A program made the position numbers and the translations under genes. Shown piece after piece: positions 56,015-63,156 of a stretch of 64,000 nt of DNA. Within the stretch, counting starts at the first letter, position 1; the number at the start of each line of letters is the position of its first letter. The notes beneath the pieces are model-generated. The model was not told where the DNA came from and made no database searches. It was given only the letters and a program-made list of their open reading frames with translations. Source of the stretch: Roseofilum acuticapitatum BLCC-M154 (GTDB taxonomy: Bacteria; Cyanobacteriota; Cyanobacteriia; Cyanobacteriales; Desertifilaceae); NCBI RefSeq assembly GCF_030068475.1, contig NZ_JAQOSP010000087.1:1-64000 (forward strand), in the 5' to 3' direction.

Positions 56015-56042
56015 TTCCGCCGAAGGCGGAAATTTTTTTTTT
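56015..56042 (+). terminator. Hairpin with T-run after the DGR target gene
   Basis: TTCCGCC (56015-56021), loop GAA, GGCGGAA (56025-56031), followed by ten T residues. It acts as an intrinsic terminator and, lying 64 bp downstream of VR, could also serve as the stem-loop often found beside the homing region of DGRs. It would limit read-through from the target gene into avd and the RT. Confidence 0.8.
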
Positions 56043-56055
56043 CAAAAATCACCCT

Positions 56056-56406
56056 ATGAACGAACTGTCGATTATCCAGAAAACCTACGATCTGATTAAA
56101 TGGTATGTACCCATTCTCAATCGCCTGCCCCGCACTCACAAGTTTCTCCTCGGAGACCGCATGATTGCAGGACTGTACGATTTACTGGAGACCCTAATTA
56201 TAGCACAATATGAATCGGAGAAACTAAAACTTCTCATTCCCCTAAACAGTAGGCTGCAAATTTTGCGCTATCAAACCCGTCTGCTGCGAGATTTTGACTT
56301 AATTTCGGTTGAGCGCTATGAGTATGTGGGAGGGCTGATGAATGACATTGGCAAAGAATTGGGGGGTTGGATTAAACAACAGCAACGACGAGAGAAAGAT
56401 TCATGA
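56056..56406 (+). CDS. avd: DGR accessory variability determinant (Avd-like)
   Basis: A 116-residue, basic, all-helical protein ([80 protein letters not shown]), fitting the four-helix-bundle Avd family that binds the reverse transcriptase and TR RNA in DGRs and is essential for mutagenic cDNA synthesis. It ends with ATGA overlapping the RT start by 4 bp. No alternative function is likely in this context. Confidence 0.9.
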   Translation: MNELSIIQKTYDLIKWYVPILNRLPRTHKFLLGDRMIAGLYDLLETLIIAQYESEKLKLLIPLNSRLQILRYQTRLLRDFDLISVERYEYVGGLMNDIGKELGGWIKQQQRREKDS

Positions 56407-57461
56407 AACGCCACGGCAATCTTTGGTCAGATATGGTGGAGTTCAGCAACCTCCTGCAAGCGTCCCGACAAGCCCAACGAGGCAAGCGATTTAGGGACTC
56501 GATACTGGAATTCAATTATCACTTAGAAGAGAACCTACAGCAACTGAAACAGGAGTTAGAAAACCACACCTACCAACCAGGAGAGTACAATACCTTTTAC
56601 ATCATGGAACCGAAGAAGCGGATGATTTCTGCGGCTCCCTATCGAGACCGGGTGGTTCACCATGCCTTGTGTAATGTTATTGTACCGCTATGCGATCGCA
56701 CGTTTATTTCTGACTCCTATGCCAATCGTTTGGGCTTCGGCACTCACCGCGCCCTGAAGCGCTTTACCCAATTTTCCCGGTCTCATGATTATGTTTTACA
56801 ATGCGATATTCAAAAATACTTTCCTAGTATTGACCACGAAATCCTCAAGTCCTTAATCCGCAAAAAAATCAAATGCCCAGGAACGCTCTGGCTCATCGAT
56901 ACGATTATTGACTATAGCAACGAACAACCCGTTGCCATTCATCATTTTCCAGGAGATGATTTACTTTCTCCTCTGGCACGGAGGCGAGGATTACCAATTG
57001 GCAATTTAACCAGCCAGTTTTTTGCCAATATCTATCTCAATGGATTTGACCATTTCATTAAAGAGGAACTTAGGGCTAAGTCCTATGTTCGCTATGTGGA
57101 TGATTTTGCTCTGTTCTCCAATGACCGCGAATTTCTCAGGGAAGCCAGGGAGAAAATTGAACAATATTTAGTGCAATTGCGGTTAAAAATTCACCCGATT
57201 AAAAGTCAGACGTTTTTGACTCGCCATGGAGCAAACTTTTTAGGGTTTCGTATTTTCCCCGACTGTATTCGGGTTCGCAATGAAAACCTCAGACGAGCAA
57301 GGCGGCGATGGCGAACGTTACAAAATGATTACGCTCAAGGTAAAATAACAATAGACCAAATTCAACAGTCTTGGCAAAGCTGGTGCGCCCATCTGGAGTA
57401 TGGCGACACCTGGCGATTGCGTCAACAGATATTTACTTCGCTGGTCTTTTCCAGGGAGTAA
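56403..57461 (+). CDS. DGR reverse transcriptase
   Basis: A 352-residue reverse transcriptase. Palm motif A is [11 protein letters not shown] with D135; motif C is YVDD with D233 and D234 ([12 protein letters not shown]). [20 protein letters not shown] matches the motif 4 region, with the (I/L)GNLTSQ sequence typical of group II-like and DGR enzymes. [20 protein letters not shown] and [20 protein letters not shown] match the earlier and later palm/thumb regions. It copies TR RNA with high error at adenines and delivers cDNA to VR. It lies between avd and TR. No integrase or maturase domain is fused. Confidence 0.96.
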   Translation: MKRHGNLWSDMVEFSNLLQASRQAQRGKRFRDSILEFNYHLEENLQQLKQELENHTYQPGEYNTFYIMEPKKRMISAAPYRDRVVHHALCNVIVPLCDRTFISDSYANRLGFGTHRALKRFTQFSRSHDYVLQCDIQKYFPSIDHEILKSLIRKKIKCPGTLWLIDTIIDYSNEQPVAIHHFPGDDLLSPLARRRGLPIGNLTSQFFANIYLNGFDHFIKEELRAKSYVRYVDDFALFSNDREFLREAREKIEQYLVQLRLKIHPIKSQTFLTRHGANFLGFRIFPDCIRVRNENLRRARRRWRTLQNDYAQGKITIDQIQQSWQSWCAHLEYGDTWRLRQQIFTSLVFSRE

Positions 57462-57479
57462 AGAAGGGGTAGGCAACTC

Positions 57480-57604
57480 CGGCTGCTTCGTGGCGGTTGT
57501 TGGAACAACAATTCTGATAATTGTCGCTCTCGGTATCGTAACTCGAATGCGGCGGACAATAGGAACAGGAACTACGGTTTTCGCGTGGTGTGTCCCTTGG
57601 CGAT
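57480..57604 (+). repeat. DGR template repeat (TR)
   Basis: 125 bp starting 18 bp after the RT stop. Read in the target frame it would encode [20 protein letters not shown] and onward, rich in AAC/AAT codons at positions that are variable in VR. I count about 25 adenines, of which 11 differ in VR. The order target-avd-RT-TR differs from the Bordetella phage order (VR-avd-TR-RT). No reading frame of its own. Confidence 0.95.
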
Positions 57605-58122
57605 TACTCTTCGCACTCAGAACTTATTCATGGGAATGAATGGGGCGTATTTCTGAAGAGTCAAGACCTATTCCTGCGATGTTCGCGAGAGCATCCGAAA
57701 ATAAACCGGCGTTGGGCAGCTGAGTAGGTGATGTTCGCGAGCATGAGTCGAAAGGTTGTCCAATTCCACTTTATTGGTGATTTCCCGGTGGGGTGGGGGC
57801 GGGTTTAGGGAATTGATGGGTGAGTGTTCTAGATTTGGGTATAACCCGCCCCTACGGGGATCTGGGTGGTTTTCAATTTTTAATTTTTAATTTTTAATTT
57901 TTAATTTTTAATTTTTAATTGAGAAGGTGGGGTGGGGGCTGGTTTTGGGGATTGATTTGTCGCCCCTACGGGGAATGGTTGATGGGTTTTGTCCATTGGG
58001 TTGAAGGACGTGCCGGTGCTGAGAGTATTAGGCTATACAATTCTGGACAGGGAGGGAAGGCGATCGCCGAAAACCCAACTGCTGTGTTACGTTAGGACAG
58101 TAATATTCTCATCAACGAACAT
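57605..58122. other. Repeat-rich stretch between the DGR and the VapBC module
   Basis: 518 bp without a gene. It holds GATGTTCGCGAG twice (about 57675 and 57729), the 22-base dispersed sequence at 57831-57852 also found at 12986, a CCCCTACGGGG palindrome twice (near 57850 and 57970), and a long TTTTTAA heptamer array (57871-57920). Nothing suggests a further TR or VR. Confidence 0.7.
57792..57923. repeat. Repeat unit left of the VapBC module
   Basis: GTGGGGGCGGGTTT..TTGATGGG followed at 57864-57923 by GGGTGGTTTTCAATTTTTAA, a TTTTTAA array and TTGAG. The same string, with a shorter array, lies at 58757-58820 on the other side of the module. Confidence 0.75.
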
Positions 58123-58341
58123 ATGGCGTGCAAAATACTGACAGCAACGTATAACAACGGTAGCCTAATTCTCGATCGCCATCTGGAATCGATCATGGAA
58201 GGCAAGACGTTTAAAATCGTACTTATCGACATGGATGAAGGCGATCGTAAAAAGCAGCAGTTTTTGCAATTAGTAGACAAACATTCTTTTTCATTGTCTC
58301 CAGATTATCAGTTCAATCGAGATGAACTCCATGAGCGGTAA
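58123..58341 (+). CDS. VapB-type antitoxin
   Basis: A 72-residue protein: a short N-terminal strand (ILTATYNNGSLILDRHLESI) of the kind seen in DUF104-like antitoxins, then a helical C-terminus ending in FNRDELHER, which would wrap the toxin. It overlaps the following PIN-domain gene by about 20 bp. The context, not the sequence alone, supports the antitoxin call. Confidence 0.75.
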   Translation: MACKILTATYNNGSLILDRHLESIMEGKTFKIVLIDMDEGDRKKQQFLQLVDKHSFSLSPDYQFNRDELHER

Positions 58342-58744
58342 AGTCTTTTTAGATACAAATCTTTGGGTCTATCTCTATGCCAAAGAACCAGAAATAAAAT
58401 ATCTCAAAGTACGGCAAATTATTGCCGATGAGTTGGACTCGATAAGTCTCAGCACTCAAACCCTAGGAGAATTGTTCAATGTTTTGACCAGAAAGAAGCT
58501 TGTCGCCGATAATGAAGCTCAAGAAATCATCTTAGAGTTAGTTAGCACTTTCACTATTGCGGAAATAGATACCCTTAAAGTGATTCAAGCGTTAGAGATC
58601 AAATCTCGATACCAATACTCTTATTGGGATAGTTTAATTATTGCTACTGCTTTAACTTTAGATTGTACAATCTTGTACTCTGAAGATTTACATCACGATC
58701 AATTGATTGCACAGAAAATGAGAATTGTCAATCCATTTGCGTAA
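58331..58744 (+). CDS. vapC: PIN-domain toxin (VapC-like)
   Basis: A 137-residue PIN-domain ribonuclease starting at ATG 58331 (MSGKVFLDTNLWVYLY); an ATG at 58322 adds three codons. Acidic active-site residues: D in FLDTN, E in TLGELFNVL, D in YWDSLIIATAL and the late D in SEDLHHDQ. VapC toxins cleave tRNA or other RNA. It overlaps its antitoxin. Flanked by repeat units at 57792-57923 and 58757-58820. Confidence 0.88.
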   Translation: MSGKVFLDTNLWVYLYAKEPEIKYLKVRQIIADELDSISLSTQTLGELFNVLTRKKLVADNEAQEIILELVSTFTIAEIDTLKVIQALEIKSRYQYSYWDSLIIATALTLDCTILYSEDLHHDQLIAQKMRIVNPFA

Positions 58745-58756
58745 AATCAACAGGCA

Positions 58757-58820
58757 GTGGGGGCGGGTTTTGGGGGTTGATGGGTGGTTTTCAATTTTTA
58801 ATTTTTAATTTTTAATTGAG
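58757..58820. repeat. Repeat unit right of the VapBC module
   Basis: Second copy of the unit at 57792-57923: GTGGGGGCGGGTTTT..TTGATGGG, then GGGTGGTTTTCAATTTTTAA and TTGAG. The intervening about 840 bp contain the VapBC pair. Confidence 0.75.
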
Positions 58821-58842
58821 CTAATTTATCTTGCAGATTCGA

Positions 58843-59295
58843 CTACGGGGCAGGGTTGATGGGTTTGGAGGTGAGAATTAAGCGGATTTTGGCATGGATC
58901 AGGTTCAGTTGGGCTAAACCGAGGTCTACGTCGCCTTGAATGACAATACCGGTGTGCAAGAGGCGGTCTAGGAGTTCTAAAATGGAGGGGCGATCGCTCT
59001 TTTCCCCTGGATAATAGCCTTGTTTGGGCAAGAGGGAGCCGATTTCCCCTAAGTCAATGTTTAAGTCGGCTGGATCGATGTCGAAGATTTCACACAGGTT
59101 GATAATCTGTTCTTCGAGACGCTGTAGGCTTTCGGCTGCTCGGTCTAGTTCTTCTTCGCTTAGGCTACCCGCATCCATGCGCCGAATGACTTGAGCTTCC
59201 ATCAGTTGGCGAATGAGTTCGACAACGGTGAGCAGTAAGGGGGCTAGTCCTGCATCAGGAGAGCGATCGGAAGAGGGAACCAGGGAAGAAGTCAT
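58843..59295 (-). CDS. gvpK: Gas vesicle protein GvpK
   Basis: A 150-residue acidic protein matching GvpK: LAPLLLTVVELIRQLMEAQV, RRMDAGSLSEEELDRAAESL, LCEIFDIDPADLNIDLGEIG and LLDRLLHTGIVIQGDVDLGL. GvpK is a conserved accessory protein for gas vesicle formation, which gives buoyancy. No other gvp gene is visible here; the rest of the cluster may lie elsewhere. ATG 59295. Confidence 0.93.
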   Translation of the reverse strand: MTSSLVPSSDRSPDAGLAPLLLTVVELIRQLMEAQVIRRMDAGSLSEEELDRAAESLQRLEEQIINLCEIFDIDPADLNIDLGEIGSLLPKQGYYPGEKSDRPSILELLDRLLHTGIVIQGDVDLGLAQLNLIHAKIRLILTSKPINPAP

Positions 59296-59306
59296 GGGGT
59301 CAGAGA

Positions 59307-59459
59307 TTAGACTTCTTTCACCTTACGATCTTTGAGAATTTGATGCAAATACTGCTTCTGATAGTTTAAATATTGACTATGCCACTCCTGGAAGCGGCGA
59401 TCGCCATCCCGAACCAGCATTTTGCGATAGTCTTCGGATGAGATATACTGCTTAGTCAT
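59307..59459 (-). CDS. Small unknown protein upstream of gvpK (50 aa)
   Basis: A short frame from ATG 59459 to TAA 59307, ending 12 bp before gvpK and in the same direction. The 50 residues (MTKQYISSEDYRKMLVRDGD, then FQEWHSQYLNYQKQYLHQIL, ending KVKEV) are polar and helical, with a HIP1 site inside. The tight spacing suggests co-translation with gvpK. It may be a truncated gas vesicle gene or an unrelated small protein; I do not recognise it. No strong ribosome-binding site. Confidence 0.5.
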   Translation of the reverse strand: MTKQYISSEDYRKMLVRDGDRRFQEWHSQYLNYQKQYLHQILKDRKVKEV

Positions 59460-59588
59460 AATCTCGATTTTGTAAAATGGCTGCTTCTGTCATCAGATTA
59501 CCTAGATAAGGATTGAGATCAGTTCAGGAACTTATTACTATTTTAACACTTTCAAGAGTCAAGTTACCTGACTTCTCTTGACTATCCC

Positions 59589-60281
59589 TTAAACCGTTGT
59601 TAATAAACCTTGATAGGTTTCCATGAGCTGGTTCAACACATAGGGATCGGCATTGGAATGGTCTAAAGTAACACTCAACGGCACAGTCTGTTTTTGATAC
59701 AAAGTATGGCGTTGTCCAAAGTAAAATAGAGGCCGGCCGCTTTTCTGGGTTCCACGGTGAATCTGAAGTGAGGTAAAATTCAGATAAGGGATGTTGCCAA
59801 TAAAATAAGAAATATCCCATATCAATTCAGAAACAAAACCACCATCATTCTTTGAGTTTTCAATAGACTCTCGATAAACCCTACAAAATGTTGGCCAATC
59901 CATCAAAATAACATCATTAATAATCACATTTTTAAACCGATTCTCTCCACCCACCGCAATCGAAAAAAAAACCGGAATATTTTTAAACCGATACCATTCT
60001 CCCTGAATTTTTCGGGTACTAAAAGTCCATTCTATAGATAAAGCTTTAACTAAATTCCAAACCAGATAACCTTGAAAACAGGCTGCTGGAGTAGTTTGAA
60101 AACTCCTTTCATAAACCTCACGAGGCTTTTCTAAATCTAGCTGTATCGTCACTGAAATCTGCGGATTAGCAACAAACTCTTCATTGTGAAAAAAATTGAA
60201 AGCCCACTGTTGATATTGGCTCAATTCATTAAGGTTGAGTTTAGTTCCCTGATATCGTTCTAAAGCTTCTTGTAAATCCAT
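59589..60281 (-). CDS. CAT-fold O-acetyltransferase-like protein
   Basis: A 230-residue protein with the chloramphenicol acetyltransferase fold. The C-terminal half aligns by eye: FIGNIPYLNFTSLQIHRGTQ, RPLFYFGQRHTLYQKQTVPL and VTLDHSNADPYVLNQLMET. The catalytic HxxxD of CAT is kept as H208 and D212 (DHSNADP for HHAVCDG), but the second His and Gly are changed. Activity on chloramphenicol is uncertain; many CatA-like proteins have other acyl substrates. It lies 135 bp from the methyltransferase gene, same strand. Confidence 0.78.
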   Translation of the reverse strand: MDLQEALERYQGTKLNLNELSQYQQWAFNFFHNEEFVANPQISVTIQLDLEKPREVYERSFQTTPAACFQGYLVWNLVKALSIEWTFSTRKIQGEWYRFKNIPVFFSIAVGGENRFKNVIINDVILMDWPTFCRVYRESIENSKNDGGFVSELIWDISYFIGNIPYLNFTSLQIHRGTQKSGRPLFYFGQRHTLYQKQTVPLSVTLDHSNADPYVLNQLMETYQGLLTTV

Positions 60282-60416
60282 TTTAATTTTGTTTCCCCTA
60301 AAGATTTTATAACAGGAGTTTATCAGATCCCTATCGGCTGGGTATCATAAGTGTTGAACATCGACAAAAAACTTTACAGCATTGTGTGAATGAGATATCT
60401 TCCCTAGCGCATCCTG

Positions 60417-61373
60417 CTATCCTAGCGTCTTAGGATTTCTGTGTTGATCTTTTAAGGTATTTCTATCCCAAAAAACCCCATCTGTATATCCTTGAATTGA
60501 TGGATCATTTTCGGCCAGTTGAAGCCGTTTTAATGCCCAACAACAATAGTCTGGATTTAACTCAATCCCCACAAAGTTGCGTTTGAGCTTTTTAGCAACC
60601 ACGGCTGAAGTACCACTTCCCAGAAAGGGATCGAAGACCAAATCATCGGCATTTGAACTCGCTAGAATCAGTTTCGCAATCAATTTTTCTGGTTTCTGAG
60701 TGGGATGATCCGTATTTTCAGGCATTGACCAAAAGGGAATACTAATATCTGTCCATAGGTTAGAAGGATGGGTTAATCTGAAGTTTCCATCCTCTTCTTC
60801 ACTCCAGTCTTTAGGTTGACCATTTTTCTGCCGATAGGGAGCAATCACTTTTCGCTTTTGCTTCACGGAGTCCAGGTTAAACGTATATTGATCGGAAACG
60901 GTGCAAAACCAAATATCTTCGGTATTATTCTTCCAATTCGTTTTTGCACCTCGCCCTTTTTCTCGCTCCCAGGTAATGCGATTGCGAAGATAGAACTCTT
61001 GCTCTAGAATGGGGGCGATAAGTATAGAAGTTTTCCAGTCCGAGCAGACATAGAGTGTTGCTGTTGGCTTGAGGAGAGGTTTGAGGATCTTCAGGACAGA
61101 AGAGAACCAGTCTTGATATTCTCCTCTGTGTTTCTCTCTAAATAAGTTTCCATGATAGTTTTTAGAAAGATTATAAGGGGGGTCTAGAACTAAAAGATCA
61201 ACAGAGTTTTTCGGGAGATATTTGACAGCGCTAAAGAGATCTTGGTTAATAATTTTCCCTTTTATATCATCAATAGCTATTGGATCGTGCAAACAGAGTA
61301 AAGACTGACTGAGTATAGATAGCTCTTCCTCCGAGCAGGTTAGCGTTTGATTGCGGGGGGCACGTTTTTTCAT
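60417..61373 (-). CDS. Site-specific DNA methyltransferase (DPPY, beta class)
   Basis: A 318-residue DNA methyltransferase: catalytic motif IV VDLLVLDPPYNLSKNYHGN near residue 60 and, later, the SAM motif I FDPFLGSGTSAVVAKKLKRN followed by GIELNPDYCCWALKR. Motif IV before motif I defines the beta class, N6-adenine or N4-cytosine specificity. Also present: HPTQKPEKLIAKLILASSN and TWEREKGRGAKTNWKN. No restriction endonuclease is adjacent, so it appears solitary and may be a housekeeping methylase. It could resemble the N4-cytosine GGCC methylase of Synechocystis (sll0729), but I cannot confirm this. ATG 61373 is preferred over 61403. Confidence 0.92.
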   Translation of the reverse strand: MKKRAPRNQTLTCSEEELSILSQSLLCLHDPIAIDDIKGKIINQDLFSAVKYLPKNSVDLLVLDPPYNLSKNYHGNLFREKHRGEYQDWFSSVLKILKPLLKPTATLYVCSDWKTSILIAPILEQEFYLRNRITWEREKGRGAKTNWKNNTEDIWFCTVSDQYTFNLDSVKQKRKVIAPYRQKNGQPKDWSEEEDGNFRLTHPSNLWTDISIPFWSMPENTDHPTQKPEKLIAKLILASSNADDLVFDPFLGSGTSAVVAKKLKRNFVGIELNPDYCCWALKRLQLAENDPSIQGYTDGVFWDRNTLKDQHRNPKTLG

Positions 61374-61480
61374 GCTCAAAGTCTCAAAAACGAGTACAGG
61401 CAAGAATCTATTATATCTAGGGGCTGTCAGAAAGAAATTGGGTAAACTAGGAAATAAGGTTTATACATGGCCAGAAGTTT

Positions 61481-62041
61481 ATGAGTAAACGACTATGGGA
61501 TAAGGGTTTGAGGGTAGCGGTTGCCCTTTGCATGGGTTTGATGGTGGGTGGAGCAGAGAGTAGTATTGCTCAGGAGGTGCAAGGGTGTTTTATGGTCGAT
61601 TCTTCTGGACGCTCGATTCCCTTGAGTGGAGTCTGTGAGGGTACTTCGGCTCCCCGTTCTCGTCCGGTGACTCCAGGGGTGTTTCAAGCGCAGATTAAGC
61701 GCCGTTTGGGGGGAATTCCGGTGATTGAGGTAATGTTTAATAGCCAGCACTCCTTTGAGATGATTTTGGATACGGGAGCGAGTGGGACTCTGATTACTCA
61801 GGAGATGGCGCAGAAGTTGCAAGTGGAGACGGTTGATTTTGTGACTATGATGATTGCTGATGGGTCTAAGGTGACGTTTCCCTTGGGTTATGTGAAGTCG
61901 ATCGCCGTTAATGGTGCAGTCGTCAGAGATATTCCGGTGGCGATCGCCCCTAGAATGGCGATCGGCTTGCTCGGCCATGACTTCTTTGGCAACTATGATG
62001 TGCAAATCAAGCAAGATGTCGTCGAGTTTCGACCCCGTTAA
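61481..62041 (+). CDS. Retropepsin-like clan AA aspartic protease
   Basis: A 186-residue protein with a signal peptide or anchor (LRVAVALCMGLMVGGAESSI, residues 10-29) and one aspartic protease domain about 70-186: active-site FEMILDTGASGTLITQEMA, then VKSIAVNGAVVRDIPVAIAP and GLLGHDFFGNYDVQIKQDVV. This is the TIGR02281-like group of bacterial single-domain enzymes that would dimerise. It is probably exported and works on other envelope proteins. ATG 61481. Confidence 0.9.
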   Translation: MSKRLWDKGLRVAVALCMGLMVGGAESSIAQEVQGCFMVDSSGRSIPLSGVCEGTSAPRSRPVTPGVFQAQIKRRLGGIPVIEVMFNSQHSFEMILDTGASGTLITQEMAQKLQVETVDFVTMMIADGSKVTFPLGYVKSIAVNGAVVRDIPVAIAPRMAIGLLGHDFFGNYDVQIKQDVVEFRPR

Positions 62042-62172
62042 TGGGATAGGGAGATGGGGAGATAGGGAGATGGGGAGATTCCCTATTACCCAATGGTAAC
62101 AAGTTAAGACAATGTACATTTTGTCAAGTCCTAAATATAGATTTGAACTAATTAGCTCACCCTATTTATGGA

Positions 62173-62248
62173 CTCTTGCCTTTTGCCTTTTGCCTTTTGC
62201 CTTTTGCCTTTTGCCTCCCTCCCCTCTTGCCTTTTGCCTTTTGCCTCC
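62173..62248. repeat. CCTTTTG heptamer tandem array
   Basis: About six copies of TGCCTTT followed, after a CTCCCTCCCC interruption, by two to three more. Low-complexity tandem DNA, not a CRISPR array (no spacers). The region 62042-62290 holds also GATAGGGAGATGGGGA repeats and no gene. Confidence 0.85.
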
Positions 62249-62290
62249 CCCTCACCTACAACCTTAACTTGTGACCAATGCCCTACCCAT

Positions 62291-62794
62291 CTATTCGTGT
62301 TCCATCCAGCGCAGATCCAGATCGTCCTCATGCAGATGCTGCATCGGGAACCAAGGGGTATCGATTTGTTCTAAGAGCCAACCTTCCCAGTCAGAGAGCC
62401 GATACTTAAGAACTGTGGGATCGGGACGCACTTCTAGTTTCTGTTTCCAGCCTTCATGAATTTCCGTATGCCAATCCACCGTTAACAGTCTAATTTTAAG
62501 CTGCTTAATGGTGGTCATAATTTCCGAAAATCCGTAGGTTTCGGCAGTATTTTCTGCTCCCTCTCCCTGTCCGCTCGCAGTTCCCCATTCGTGGATAAAG
62601 GCCACCAGTTGTCCGATAGAGCCAGGTTCGCGGAAAACGGCAATGAAAGTATAACGAGTGATAGAGTAGTCTTGTTTCTTGATTCTAAAAAGCTTGATTA
62701 AATGAGGGCGGTAGTCAAACAAGAGCCGGATAATGACATTAATCCCCATGGTTGAACCGGCGGCACTCGCTGGAATCACTTTAATTGCGGTCAC
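62291..62794 (-). CDS. Hypothetical protein with GTG start
   Basis: A 167-residue soluble protein that I cannot name. It starts at GTG 62794 with AGGAGG five bases upstream, one of the clearest ribosome-binding sites in the window. The centre (YSITRYTFIAVFREPGSIGQ LVAFIHEWG) and C-terminus (WHTEIHEGWKQKLEVRPDPT, WLLEQIDTPWFPMQHLHED) are acidic and aromatic-rich. No signal peptide or membrane helix. Confidence 0.72.
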   Translation of the reverse strand: MTAIKVIPASAAGSTMGINVIIRLLFDYRPHLIKLFRIKKQDYSITRYTFIAVFREPGSIGQLVAFIHEWGTASGQGEGAENTAETYGFSEIMTTIKQLKIRLLTVDWHTEIHEGWKQKLEVRPDPTVLKYRLSDWEGWLLEQIDTPWFPMQHLHEDDLDLRWMEHE

Positions 62795-63156
62795 GTTTCC
62801 CTCCTACAGATCGGTTTATAAGTTGAGTTGTGTTAAGTTGACTTGGCTATCAATGGGTCTAATATGAGGTTTGGGGAACCTCTCTAATGAGTCTGTATCC
62901 GGTTTCTGGACAAGGAGTGAATCCTGCCAGAGCTGAATGCACACATGATTCTAACTTTAGCTGCACCAACTTGCAATTAATCGTTGTTGGCTTGAGAAGG
63001 CAATCTACACTGATGATTTTGCCTTAATTGTAAATTTTTGTAAAGTTTGCATAAAATGGCCCCTCTAAATCTGAGAACCCTATAGGGGGGATCTCCATAC
63101 TCCCCTGTCATGGACGACAAGCAAAGGTGAGATCGGGTACTCAGGAGGTTAAAGAG
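62795..63156. other. Intergenic region before the CHAT gene
   Basis: 362 bp without a recognisable gene. It contains AGGAGG at 63143-63148, the ribosome-binding site for the next gene, and AACCCTATAGGGGGG, a short palindrome near 63080. Presumably divergent promoters. Confidence 0.6.

Noticed and set aside
55827-57604. Ordinary group II intron in place of a DGR
   Set aside because: The RT has no maturase or endonuclease domain, no intron RNA domain V-like end is seen, and the TR/VR pair with adenine-biased mismatches explains the locus.
61493-62119. 208-codon frame on the minus strand
   Set aside because: It is antisense to the aspartic protease gene, with His/Ser/Thr-rich sequence typical of a shadow frame.
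62173-62248. CRISPR-like array
   Set aside because: Pure CCTTTTG heptamer tandem repeats with no spacers and no cas genes.
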